A stretch of 10,747 bases of DNA. It comes from Leucogyrophana mollusca. Lineage: Eukaryota; Basidiomycota; Agaricomycetes; Boletales. The DNA lies in contig MU266867.1 in assembly GCA_021014945.1 (NCBI GenBank), positions 1 through 10,747 on the forward strand, in the 5' to 3' direction. The notes beneath the pieces are model-generated. The model ran no database searches and had not been told where the DNA came from. It saw nothing but the letters and a program-made list of their open reading frames with translations. Position numbers and translations under genes: made by a program. Positions 1 to 7,527 of the stretch are shown in pieces; positions within the stretch are counted from its first letter, which is position 1; each line of letters starts with the position of its first letter.

Positions 1-131
1 CTTGTTCCCGCTCGCTACGATACCATACAGATACTAATTATCATATTAGTATATCTAACTGTATCCAGGTACTACTAATATAGTCCTTCTATGTGTGACT
101 GAGGTATATCTAACTGTATCCAGATTTTACA
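1..131 (+). repeat. 5' LTR of the copia element, left part missing
   Basis: This stretch matches 5159-5289 at 130 of 131 positions with no gap, so it is the right part of the 5' LTR. It ends in TTTTACA, giving the usual CA terminus, immediately before the primer site. It carries an 8-bp hairpin (ATACTAAT / ATTAGTAT at 31-38 and 45-52) and the second members of the LTR's internal direct repeats. The promoter part (CCAAT and TATA boxes, seen in the 3' copy) lies outside the window. Confidence 0.95.
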
Positions 132-143
132 GGTTATGAGCCC
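132..143 (+). other. Primer binding site, initiator tRNA-Met anticodon-arm type
   Basis: GGTTATGAGCCC follows the LTR end directly. It is the reverse complement of GGGCUCAUAACC, the anticodon stem-loop of eukaryotic initiator tRNA-Met (anticodon CAU), not of any tRNA 3' end. Drosophila copia and yeast Ty5 are known to prime from an internal cut in initiator tRNA-Met, and this site has that form. Pairing may extend a few bases into CGGG (144-147), depending on the host tRNA. Confidence 0.85.
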
Positions 144-374
144 CGGGCCTTAAAATAAGGCTTCGGTTAACCAAATCTGGATAGGTCGTGTGCTCATCAA
201 GTCACACATCCCGGCGTTCTCCACAACGCTCTCCACAACGTCGGTGTCACGTGTTCCGACCTCTTCTACGGACACCACCGTCACCCACTTTCAGATCCCG
301 CCGAAATACTTAAACCCCTGAGATTCCGTCGAGCACACCTCGACGATTTTTCCCCTTTTTTCGTCTTTACCAAC
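144..374 (+). other. Untranslated leader of the copia element
   Basis: There is no coding sequence between the primer site and the Gag start. The leader holds a short CCTT/AAGG inverted repeat near 149-161 and a 12-nt tandem duplication (CTCCACAACG at 219-228 and 231-240). It ends in a pyrimidine-rich run before the ATG. Packaging or dimerisation signals would be expected here but none can be identified by eye. Confidence 0.6.
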
Positions 375-3300
375 ATGGCACCAACAGGTACCCGTTCCCG
401 TAACAAATCTGAATCCGAACTTCCCGCAGGTACGCCATCGGTCACAGTTACACCACCAGTAGCTATCCCCGCGGCGGCCACGCCAACAGTAGTACCCCAT
501 CCGTATGGTCTTCCTCACTCGTACGTGCCTCCGTCGATCCTGGCGACTCAGGTCAACATGACGAACCTGAAAGAAGTTCCCACCCTCGACAGGGGAAAGA
601 GGAACTGGCAGGCATGGTCTACGTCTATGGCCAATCTTCTCGACGCGTCCCATCTCGGAGGCTACCTCTCTGGACTCATCCCACGTCCTGACGCCACCAT
701 CGAACCTCGTGCAGCGTTAAACTGGGATATGAATAATGTGGCAGTGGTAGGTGCTATGAAACTACGCGCTACCATTGAAGAACAGAAGGTCCTCGCGGGT
801 GTCATCAATGCGAGGAAAGCCTGGGTTACCCTACGCGACCGCCACGTCAAAGTCGGTCCCATCGCCCAGATCCTCATGATTCAAGAGGCTTTCGATACCG
901 TTTATACCAAAGCTGAACGCTTTGCCGATACCAGCGCTCGCCTTGAAGACCTTGTCCAGCGCATATATGTGATCGGCATCCCGACTGAAGATGTTTTTCT
1001 CTCCATCACCATGCTCCACGCCCTCTCTGGCGACCTCTCTAACGTACGTGACCATGTGGCCAACCTCTTGACTGCATCCACAGCCGCCCACCCCTTCACG
1101 TCCAGCGACATTCGTCTCCGCTTGGATACCGAGCAACAGATTGTCGACAGTGAGAAATCGAAGGAAGTCGCTCTCGCGGCATTCCGTGGCAACTCCAAGA
1201 AGTCAGGAGCCACTGCGGTCGTCTGCTCGAACCCCACCTGCGGAATGACTGGGCATCTCATCAAAGATTGCTGGAAGCCTGGCGGAGGTATGGACGGGCG
1301 CCGCGAGGAGGTGCTTGCCCAGATCAAAGCGCGTCGCTCTGCGAAAGGGGGTGAAACCACTACTCCCGCGTCTCGCGCCGTACCCTCCGCTCGTTATGTC
1401 GATAATGCTGGACGGGCCTACTTCCTCGATGGAACCACTGGGCGAGCCGTGTACATAGACGAAGCACCCAGCGCTCCCATCACAGAAGTCACACCTGATA
1501 CGGAGTTCGCTGGCCTCGCGCATGACAACATCACAGACGAGTTCCTCAAGAGTCTCCCTCCTGGCGATGCTTTTGAGTATGAGGCGTTCTTCCTGTCTGT
1601 TGACCGTCTCAACGCCACTATCGACTGGAATGTCCACACCAAACCTGTCGACGACTTTACTGGTTTCGTTAATTGCAAGGGCCTCTCTACGCTCAGCACC
1701 ACGACCCCTTTCTATATCGACAGTGGTGCCTCCGTCCACATCTGCCATGACGCTAGCGACTTCTACACCTTGAAGTCTATTGCCCCCCGCACTATCTCTG
1801 GCGTCGGCGGTTCCGCCGTTCAGGCCGTCGGACTCGGGACTGTTCGTCTTCGTATTGCAAAGGGTATCGTCCTCACACTGTCCAACGTCTTGTACGTGCC
1901 ATCTGCAGCCGTGCGCCTCTTATCCGTGGCCCAGCTCTGCTGTGACAGCGGCTGCCGCGTCACCTTTGACAACAAAGCTTGTTCCGTCACCTCTCGCAAC
2001 GGCACTCGCGTGTTATCCGGCACGCTTTCCGCCCGTAAGCTCTACGTCCTCACCAACCAAACGCTCTCCGCCGAGCACGCCTTCATCGCTCGTCGGCTTC
2101 CTACCTTGGAGACTTGGCATCGCCGTCTCGGGCACGCGAATTACCGCTCCATTGTGGAGATGGCGCGCACTCGCCGTGCTATAGGTATGCCTATTGATCT
2201 CTCTACCGAACCTGCCGTCTGTGAACACTGTATTCTTGGCAAACAGACGAAGACCAGTGTTCCGAAGGTTCGGGAGGGGATTAGGGCCAAAAGGAAGTTG
2301 GGTATCGTGCACGTAGACCTCATGGACCATCCGGATGTCGTTTCTGCGAACGGGAATAGATACATCATGGACATCATTTGCGACTTCTCATCTTACATCT
2401 GGGCCATCCCCCTTGCAGCTAAGTCCGACGCTTTCTCAGCTCTCCAAGCCTGGGAACGCGCTCGCGAGCTTGAGACCGGCTTGAAGGTGGGTATTTATCG
2501 CACAGACAACGGTGAACTGAAGCGCGAGGACATGCGAGAGTGGCTCCTCTCGCGTGGTTCTCAGCAGCAGTTCACCGCGCCCTATACTTCTGCTCACAAT
2601 GGGCGTGTTGAACGCGTCAACCGTACGCTCATGAACAAAGCTCGCGCGATGCGCCTCGCGACCGGACTCCCGCCTAATCGTTGGGACGAATTTGTCGTCA
2701 CGACCTGTTACTTGTCGAATCGCACACCGACAGTTTCGCTGCAAGGTCGCACCGCCTTTGAATTGTGGTTTGACCGCAAACCTGATCTCTCTCACCTTCG
2801 CGAGATTGGCTCTCGGGCGTTTGTGCTGATTCAGAACAGACATAACCCCAAAATACATGCGCGCTCGCTTGAATGTGTACTGGTCGGTTACTCTCAAGAC
2901 TCGAAGGCATATCGTTGCTATCACCAGGCGACGCATAAGGTGCTAGTATCTTATCACGTCTCTTTCATCGAGTCACATGAGAGTACCACCCGACCTCTCC
3001 ACCCAGGTCTTATCATTGACTCTGCGACGGCTGATACGCCTGCGCTCGAGGTCCCAATACCTTCAGCACCCGATACACCCGTGTCCACAGAGCCAACCCC
3101 TTCGGAGCCACTCAAGGCGCCCATCCTGTCCGCTCCACGTCGCTCCTCTCGTGTGCCTATTGCATCTGAGCGTCGCAGCGCTGCTGAGGGCATTCCATAC
3201 GTCTCGCCATCTCAGCGCGCCGTCCTCGAGTCGCTCGCGCGAGCTGAACAGGCGCGGAACCTCGCCGCGTTGGCTTCAACGGATTCACCCGCACATCAAC

Positions 3301-4964
3301 CTCCCGTCCCTTCTGAGGAGGAGATCTGTGCGCTCCTGAGCGCATTCTCAGCGATACAGGATAACTTACCCCCTCCTGACGGTCCGGACGATCCGCCCAA
3401 TCTTAAGGCGGCCATGGCATCGCCCCATGCCGCTGAATGGCACGTTGCTCTCGAAGAGGAGTTTGCATCACTCCGTAAACACAACGTCTACGAACTTATC
3501 GATCGTCATGACGTCCCCGCTGGCCGCAAGATTATGCACGGGCGGCCTGTGTTCAAACTTAAGCGCGATCACAATGGGGACCCTGTGCGCTTTAAGGCGC
3601 GCTATGTTTGCAAAGGTTACGAGGCAGTATACAGTCGTGACTACACTAAAACGACCTCACCCACAGCACGACTAGAGTCATTCCGAGTCCTCATGCATCT
3701 CGGCGCCGCCCTCGACTGGGAAATTGACCAACTAGACGTGAAGACCGCGTTCCTTAACGGCCTCCTTAGCGATGAAGACATCTGCTATATGGAGCAGCCC
3801 GTTGGTTATGAAGAGCCTAACTCCGAGGGTAAAGTCTGGCGCGTCCGCAGAGGTCTTTACGGGATGAAGCAAGGCGGGAGGGTCTGGAATCAGACGATGA
3901 ACGCTAAAATGCTCGATTGGGCGTTCGTGCGCCTTGATTGCGAGCATTGCATATACTATCGCAATACACCTGAGGGTACCATCCTGGTTGCGGTCCACGT
4001 CGACGATTTTCTGGTGGTTAGTAGCTCCCCCGCCGTTGCCGCCGCGTTCAAAGCCCAAATGCGCACCGCATGGGAAGTATCAGACCTGGGCCCCGCTCGG
4101 TCCTGCGTCGGCATTGCTATCGAGCGTGACCGTGCCACACGCACAGTGTCTATCTCTCAGACTGCGCTGATTGATCGCATTGTGCAGGAATTTGGACTCG
4201 GCGACGCCCATCCTGTCTCCTTACCAATGGACCCGGGTCTGCATCTATCGCGTAAGGACCATTCACCCACTGACGACGCAACGAAAAGGCGCATGTCCGT
4301 TATCCCATACCGTGCGCTTGTCGGTTCGCTTATGTACGTTGCCATCGGCTCGCGGCCAGATATTTCTTTCGCTGTTCAACAATTGAGCAAATTCCTCGAT
4401 TGTTACGGTCCCGTGCATTGGGAAGCCGCGAAACGTGTCGTGCGCTATCTCAAGGGTACTCGCACACTCCGTCTGGTCCTCGGGGGCGCTCACCCTGCCT
4501 CACTGTTCGGCTACACCGATGCAAGCTTTGCCTCCTGTCTCGATACTTATCGTTCAGTTGGTGGTTACTGCTTCTCCCTAGGCAGTGGTATTATCACGTG
4601 GGGGGCGCGCTCTCAGAAAACAGTTTCACTGTCAACCTGCGAGTCGGAATACATCGCGGCTTGCGACGCGACTCAGGAACTGGTCTGGCTACGCGCTCTG
4701 CTTCTCGGCCTTAGCTTCGCTCAACCACTCCCTTCCACTCTTCTTTGCGATAACAACGGCAGCATATCCTTGTCTAACGACCCATCTTTCCACGCACGCG
4801 TCAAGCATGTTAATATCAAATACCACTACATTCGCGAACGCGTCGCCGACAAAACTCTCGAGCTTCGCTATGTCCAATCTAAACAAAATGTCGCTGATGC
4901 CTTTACGAAAGCGCTTCCCGCCAAGGACTTCAAGTATCTCCGTGACTGCATGGGACTCCGTTGA
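375..4964 (+). CDS. Copia Gag-Pol polyprotein (Gag, protease, integrase, RT, RNase H)
   Basis: One uninterrupted 1529-residue frame encodes all proteins for retrotransposition inside cytoplasmic particles and integration in the nucleus. Seen in order: a Gag-like domain (about 60-260); a zinc knuckle C284-C289-H294-C299 (CX4CX4HX4C); aspartic protease D449-S-G; integrase zinc finger H582, H587, C616, C619; integrase core D648, D711, E746; a Pro/Ser-rich linker (about 870-1010); reverse transcriptase with D1121 and H-V-D1210-D1211; RNase H with D1382, E1423, D1459 and D1508 (QNVADAFTK). All expected catalytic residues are present. Start: first ATG after the leader, in a good context (AACATGG). 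Gag and Pol share a frame with no stop or shift between them, so Gag excess would need protein-level or RNA-level control. The D-to-E spacing in integrase is 34 residues rather than the common 35. TGA stop at 4962-4964, 48 bp before the LTR. Confidence 0.97.
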   Translation: MAPTGTRSRNKSESELPAGTPSVTVTPPVAIPAAATPTVVPHPYGLPHSYVPPSILATQVNMTNLKEVPTLDRGKRNWQAWSTSMANLLDASHLGGYLSGLIPRPDATIEPRAALNWDMNNVAVVGAMKLRATIEEQKVLAGVINARKAWVTLRDRHVKVGPIAQILMIQEAFDTVYTKAERFADTSARLEDLVQRIYVIGIPTEDVFLSITMLHALSGDLSNVRDHVANLLTASTAAHPFTSSDIRLRLDTEQQIVDSEKSKEVALAAFRGNSKKSGATAVVCSNPTCGMTGHLIKDCWKPGGGMDGRREEVLAQIKARRSAKGGETTTPASRAVPSARYVDNAGRAYFLDGTTGRAVYIDEAPSAPITEVTPDTEFAGLAHDNITDEFLKSLPPGDAFEYEAFFLSVDRLNATIDWNVHTKPVDDFTGFVNCKGLSTLSTTTPFYIDSGASVHICHDASDFYTLKSIAPRTISGVGGSAVQAVGLGTVRLRIAKGIVLTLSNVLYVPSAAVRLLSVAQLCCDSGCRVTFDNKACSVTSRNGTRVLSGTLSARKLYVLTNQTLSAEHAFIARRLPTLETWHRRLGHANYRSIVEMARTRRAIGMPIDLSTEPAVCEHCILGKQTKTSVPKVREGIRAKRKLGIVHVDLMDHPDVVSANGNRYIMDIICDFSSYIWAIPLAAKSDAFSALQAWERARELETGLKVGIYRTDNGELKREDMREWLLSRGSQQQFTAPYTSAHNGRVERVNRTLMNKARAMRLATGLPPNRWDEFVVTTCYLSNRTPTVSLQGRTAFELWFDRKPDLSHLREIGSRAFVLIQNRHNPKIHARSLECVLVGYSQDSKAYRCYHQATHKVLVSYHVSFIESHESTTRPLHPGLIIDSATADTPALEVPIPSAPDTPVSTEPTPSEPLKAPILSAPRRSSRVPIASERRSAAEGIPYVSPSQRAVLESLARAEQARNLAALASTDSPAHQPPVPSEEEICALLSAFSAIQDNLPPPDGPDDPPNLKAAMASPHAAEWHVALEEEFASLRKHNVYELIDRHDVPAGRKIMHGRPVFKLKRDHNGDPVRFKARYVCKGYEAVYSRDYTKTTSPTARLESFRVLMHLGAALDWEIDQLDVKTAFLNGLLSDEDICYMEQPVGYEEPNSEGKVWRVRRGLYGMKQGGRVWNQTMNAKMLDWAFVRLDCEHCIYYRNTPEGTILVAVHVDDFLVVSSSPAVAAAFKAQMRTAWEVSDLGPARSCVGIAIERDRATRTVSISQTALIDRIVQEFGLGDAHPVSLPMDPGLHLSRKDHSPTDDATKRRMSVIPYRALVGSLMYVAIGSRPDISFAVQQLSKFLDCYGPVHWEAAKRVVRYLKGTRTLRLVLGGAHPASLFGYTDASFASCLDTYRSVGGYCFSLGSGIITWGARSQKTVSLSTCESEYIAACDATQELVWLRALLLGLSFAQPLPSTLLCDNNGSISLSNDPSFHARVKHVNIKYHYIRERVADKTLELRYVQSKQNVADAFTKALPAKDFKYLRDCMGLR

Positions 4965-5002
4965 CGGTGTTCTAGTCGAGGAGGAGTTTCTTGGGTTCGT
5001 GT

Positions 5003-5012
5003 CGAGGAGGAG
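5003..5012 (+). other. Polypurine tract of the copia element
   Basis: CGAGGAGGAG sits directly before the LTR start TGTTAGAG and would prime plus-strand DNA synthesis. The 13-nt word GTCGAGGAGGAGT occurs twice, at 4975-4987 and 5001-5013, so the tract is duplicated 26 bp upstream. Only the downstream copy abuts the LTR. Confidence 0.8.
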
Positions 5013-5040
5013 TGTTAGAGTTCGGGCGACTCCGAACGAG

Positions 5041-5099
5041 CCAATCACAAACGGCCGTGCTCGGAGTTCAACGTTTGGAATACAAGGTTCATATATAAG
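5041..5099 (+). promoter_or_regulatory. LTR promoter: CCAAT box and TATA box
   Basis: CCAAT at 5041-5045 and TATATAAG at 5092-5099 have the spacing of an RNA polymerase II promoter in the U3 part. Transcription would start about 25-35 bp after the TATA box, near 5120-5135, which defines the U3/R border. In this 3' copy the promoter points toward the downstream Ulp1-like frame. Confidence 0.6.
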
Positions 5100-5124
5100 A
5101 CCGATTTCCCATGTTCCACCTCTT

Positions 5125-5281
5125 CCCTCAGTCCTTCTATGTGCGACTGAGGGTGAGTCTTGTTCCCGCTCGCTACGATACCATACAGATACTAATTATC
5201 ATATTAGTATATCTAACTGTATCCAGGTACTACTAATATAGTCCTTCTATGTGCGACTGAGGTATATCTAACTGTATCCAG
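5125..5281 (+). repeat. Hairpin and internal direct repeats in the LTR
   Basis: CCCTCAGTC (5125-5133) and GACTGAGGG (5145-5153) form a perfect 9-bp stem with an 11-nt loop near the expected transcript start. The 23-bp segment 5130-5152 recurs identically at 5240-5262. The 20-bp segment 5207-5226 recurs at 5262-5281. A second hairpin (ATACTAAT / ATTAGTAT, 5189-5196 and 5203-5210) lies between. The repeats suggest local duplication during LTR evolution. Confidence 0.8.
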
Positions 5282-5289
5282 ATTTTACA

Positions 5290-5294
5290 ACGTA
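5290..5294. other. Candidate target-site duplication (right copy)
   Basis: ACGTA follows the last LTR base. Copia elements usually duplicate 5 bp. The left copy lies outside the window, so this is a prediction. Confidence 0.4.
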
Positions 5295-6138
5295 TGATTC
5301 AGAGAGACCTTTCTGTTGACAAGCTACTCATACATCTGCGTAAGGTTGCTAACGATGTTGTTGCAGCGGGCGTCCCTGTTCGGCAAGTTAGACCGCCCCA
5401 AGGCGGGCTTCCGCCTCAGGTTTTTGAAATCAGGGAGCTTGACATGCTCGCCTCACCGACCGCCCGGTTGAATGATAGCTGCATAAACGGTTGTGCAGCT
5501 TTGCTCTTCTCCGAGTTCTGCTCTCCAGCAGCAGAGAACTGTGCTGTCCTGTCGACGCATGACCTTGTGCGTGTTCGTTACAATGCCTCTGATGCAGAGT
5601 TGTGGAGGCAAATGCATCGGACACAATACTGGCTCAAGGAGACGTGGATCATACCGATCCATCGACCGTCATCTGTTGGTCACTGGGTGTTATGTGTTGC
5701 TAACTGTTCCATGCGTCAGTTGCATTTGTTTGATAGTTACGCTGAACGAAAGATGTGGAGAGGCGATGTCAAGGTGAGCAATAGTTGATCATCTGTGGAC
5801 GTTTCTCAGTAAGTGCACCCAGGATGTCATGCAACTCATGACACGCATGCTCTCCATTGCCAACCGACAGCATGGACCTCTAGACGTCAACATGATGGGT
5901 TGGGTTGCATGTCCAGTCACCGTAAGTCGCTGACTCCTGCATATGTTACGCAAACTCATATAATTATAAGGCTCAGCCTTGTCAGACCAATGGCTATGAT
6001 TGTGGCCTATGGGTATTAGCTATTATCACTGCTGTCCTCCGTGGTCATCACACCACCGGCTTGGAGGAGCGGGACATGACGTCCTTTCGACATTATCTCA
6101 GATGTCTTGTGCTATCGATTCCAGTCGTTTCAAGTTGA
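5290..6138 (+). CDS. Ulp1-like (C48 family) cysteine protease domain, 5' end cut off by copia insertion
   Basis: Ulp1/SENP enzymes cleave SUMO or related modifiers from proteins. Exons: up to 5773, 5823-5921, 5977-6138. Introns of 49 nt (5774-5822, GTGAGC...CAG) and 55 nt (5922-5976, GTAAGT...CAG) are both phase 0. Counting from ATG 5294, the product has 246 residues. The catalytic set is complete: H130 in GHW, D147 in LFDS, Q196 in QTNGYDCG and C202. The motif normally written W-L-N/D-D reads R58-L-N-D, so the usual Trp is replaced. Without splicing the frame stops at 5788, and Gln and Cys come only from exon 3, which supports the splice model. Reading is open to the LTR border at 5290, so the N-terminal part probably lies left of the retrotransposon. 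ATG 5294 could serve as a new start in an LTR-driven transcript. In other eukaryotes Ulp1 domains are often carried by DNA transposons, so a mobile origin is possible. Confidence 0.85.
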
Positions 6139-6172
6139 AGTGTAGTACATTGTATATCTAATATATCTACAA
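6139..6172. other. Convergent 3' intergenic gap (34 bp)
   Basis: The stop codons of the Ulp1-like gene (6136-6138) and the minus-strand gene (6173-6175) face each other across 34 AT-rich bases containing TATATCTAATATATC. Polyadenylation signals for both genes must overlap here or lie inside the neighbouring coding sequence. Confidence 0.6.
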
Positions 6173-6904
6173 TCAAGCGTAAGGATCGATACCACTGTCT
6201 AGAGCTGCCGCCTCGTCATAAAGAGAACATACACAAATTGCCCTCCACTGTAAGAGATGTTCCGACATCCGTAGATGTCTCTCGCAGAAGATAGCGCCGT
6301 CCAACAGCTCATGAAGGGCATGCCACTCTCGCAATAGTGTCTCTATATTCATACCTAATTCTGCCCGTAGCTCAACAATCCCCCCGGCATGGAATTGGCA
6401 TGCCCGCTCGGTGCGCCTCTCCCTCTCCTGTCTGCAACGACGCCCGTGCATCACATCTATGAGGTTCTCTGTGAAGCGCACTTCTGCAGCTGTATCGGGT
6501 GGTTCTGGTGAGTGGTACGGGGGGTCGAAGTCCCATTGCGGGAGGTCAGATTCATCAACAGCTTCAGCACTCTGGCAGGTTTCATGGAATAGACGGGTGT
6601 CGGGAAGAGGGATTCTTGCCCATGTAAGAAGAGTGGTGGGGAGGGAAGGAGTTGAGTGCGGGACAGGGGGTGATAGAATGGCATGCTGTGAGGGAACAGC
6701 GCCACCAGGGCATCGCCGTCCATGTGTCCGTGCGTAGGCTGCAGCGTTGTGAGCTTTCCGTTTCGTACGTCGTCTACAAGGAGTTTAGTTGTGCATCCTG
6801 GTAGCAACTTTAACTTACCGCTCAGTCTTTGAATATTGGGCCATCTGGAACCGCTGAGCTGTGGTGCGTTCGGTGAGGGTAAGGTATTTAGCTTGGCATC
6901 CCAT
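6173..6904 (-). CDS. Unknown basic, proline-rich protein, two exons, 228 residues
   Basis: I do not recognise a named family. Exons on the minus strand are 6904-6819 and 6773-6173, joined over a 45-nt intron (GTAAGT donor, CTAAAC branch site, TTGTAG acceptor). Splicing merges what otherwise look like two unrelated frames into one open frame of 229 codons ending in TGA. The start ATG 6904 has a good context (CCATGG); M21 at 6844 is an alternative. Residues 12-50 are rich in Arg, Lys and Ala (YSKTERRRTKRKA) and could bind nucleic acid. Residues about 50-115 are proline-rich and likely disordered. The C-terminal 110 residues look helical, with a charged run RQERERRTERA and an LLREWHALHELLDGA segment. 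A GTGAGT donor at 6977 could instead join an upstream exon to 6891 in frame. It converges with the Ulp1-like gene. The function is unknown. Confidence 0.7.
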
Positions 6905-6980
6905 GGAAAATGAAATAAGATACAAAAACGTTGTAGGGATCAGTAACAACAATATGTGCATTTTGTGATGCACTCACCAT
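6905..6980. other. AT-rich spacer upstream of the minus-strand gene
   Basis: 76 bp without a convincing coding signal. On the minus strand it reads as hydrophobic, intron-like sequence. It is either 5' UTR/promoter or an 86-nt intron (6977-6892) of the minus-strand gene. Confidence 0.4.
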
Positions 6981-7244
6981 TCAACCGAGAACATAGATTA
7001 TAATTACTATCAGTGTGATCGGGCTATTCAGCAGGTCACCTTCTACTATTTTGCGGAGCAGCAACCACCGTCTCAACCCAGCAAGATATGTTTTTATCTC
7101 AGTACCATTGATATACGGCTGCTGATTGGCTGGAACTCGTGCCAACACATCCCGGCATAACCGCCACTGAGCCTCCCCCGCGCCTCTGACGAGGATCTCA
7201 CCACCTCCAGAGATCTTCGTACCCTGGTAAGTCCGTCTAATCAT
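6981..7244 (-). CDS. Unknown 87-residue frame, possibly an upstream exon
   Basis: Minus-strand frame from ATG 7244 to TGA 6981-6983. Its middle looks like a real globular protein rather than noise: GAGEAQWRLCRDVLARVPA and TYLAGLRRWLLLRKIVEGDL are amphipathic helices rich in Trp, Leu and Arg. The last 15 residues are hydrophobic and AT-coded, and a GTAATT donor at 7007 suggests the exon may end earlier. The codons before GTKIS follow a plausible acceptor (TTACCAG), so it could also be an internal exon. It may belong to the same transcript as the next minus-strand gene or be separate; frames do not settle it. No function is assigned. Confidence 0.4.
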   Translation of the reverse strand: MIRRTYQGTKISGGGEILVRGAGEAQWRLCRDVLARVPANQQPYINGTEIKTYLAGLRRWLLLRKIVEGDLLNSPITLIVIIIYVLG

Positions 7245-7527
7245 CTACTTACATTATCTCAAGTTTTTTTTATCCTCTTCCTTTAGGACCTAGGTCCTTC
7301 AATCTATCCAGGGTTGAGCACTATGAGAGACTCACCTTGCCGGTATGCTCTGAGCTGGACTTTCCCCCCATCTCCTTTTCGTCCGGTCAGTCCTCCAGCA
7401 CAAAAACTCCACTGTATCTATCCTCGACGTGTTCTCGCACGCGCTCTTTCAGTCCAAGGTTGCTGGTAAGTCTTTGTTGTCTTGCAGTGCGACCGTGACA
7501 CTGATGTGCTTATTTCAGTCCTAGACG
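7245..7527. promoter_or_regulatory. Divergent intergenic region with a 5'-UTR intron for the plus-strand gene
   Basis: No gene is seen. It separates minus-strand frames from the plus-strand gene at 7528 and probably holds promoters for both. It contains a 14-bp perfect palindrome (AGGACCTAGGTCCT, 7285-7298), pyrimidine-rich stretches at 7360-7400, and a likely 53-nt intron at 7466-7518 (GTAAGT donor, CTGAT branch, TTTCAG acceptor). An in-frame TAG at 7522-7524 shows translation cannot start upstream of ATG 7528 in this frame. Confidence 0.5.

Larger units (their letters stand above)
1..5289 (+). mobile_element. Ty1/copia LTR retrotransposon, nearly complete
   Basis: A copia-order element: partial 5' LTR (1-131), primer site (from 132), single Gag-Pol frame (375-4964), polypurine tract (5003-5012) and full 277-bp 3' LTR (5013-5289). 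Integrase precedes reverse transcriptase, which defines the copia superfamily. The first 146 bp of the 5' LTR lie left of the window, judging from the 3' copy. The shared LTR part aligns without gaps and differs only at 96 (T) against 5254 (C). With the intact frame, this points to a recent and possibly still competent copy. It sits directly against coding sequence of a Ulp1-like protease, so it probably interrupted that gene. Confidence 0.95.
5013..5289 (+). repeat. 3' LTR of the copia element (277 bp)
   Basis: It starts TGTTAGAG after the polypurine tract and ends TTTTACA, giving the canonical TG...CA ends. The right 131 bp match window positions 1-131. The left border has no second copy to compare because the 5' LTR is cut by the window, so it rests on the polypurine tract and the TG start. 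Near the left end GTTCGG-GCGACT-CCGAAC forms a 6-bp hairpin. Confidence 0.88.

Noticed and set aside
132..147. A tRNA-like GGTTATGAGCCC segment as a tRNA gene fragment
   Set aside because: It is only the complement of an anticodon arm, sits exactly at the LTR end, and has no cloverleaf around it; a primer site explains it.
291..5048. Many open frames on the minus strand opposite the copia gene and in its other plus frames
   Set aside because: They lie across a long frame with clear catalytic motifs and have no domain of their own; they are antisense or shifted shadows.
5813..6019. Plus-strand 68-residue frame spanning the Ulp1 introns
   Set aside because: Exons 2 and 3 in the protease frame give the Gln/Cys motif after splicing; this frame reads through both exon and intron in a different phase.
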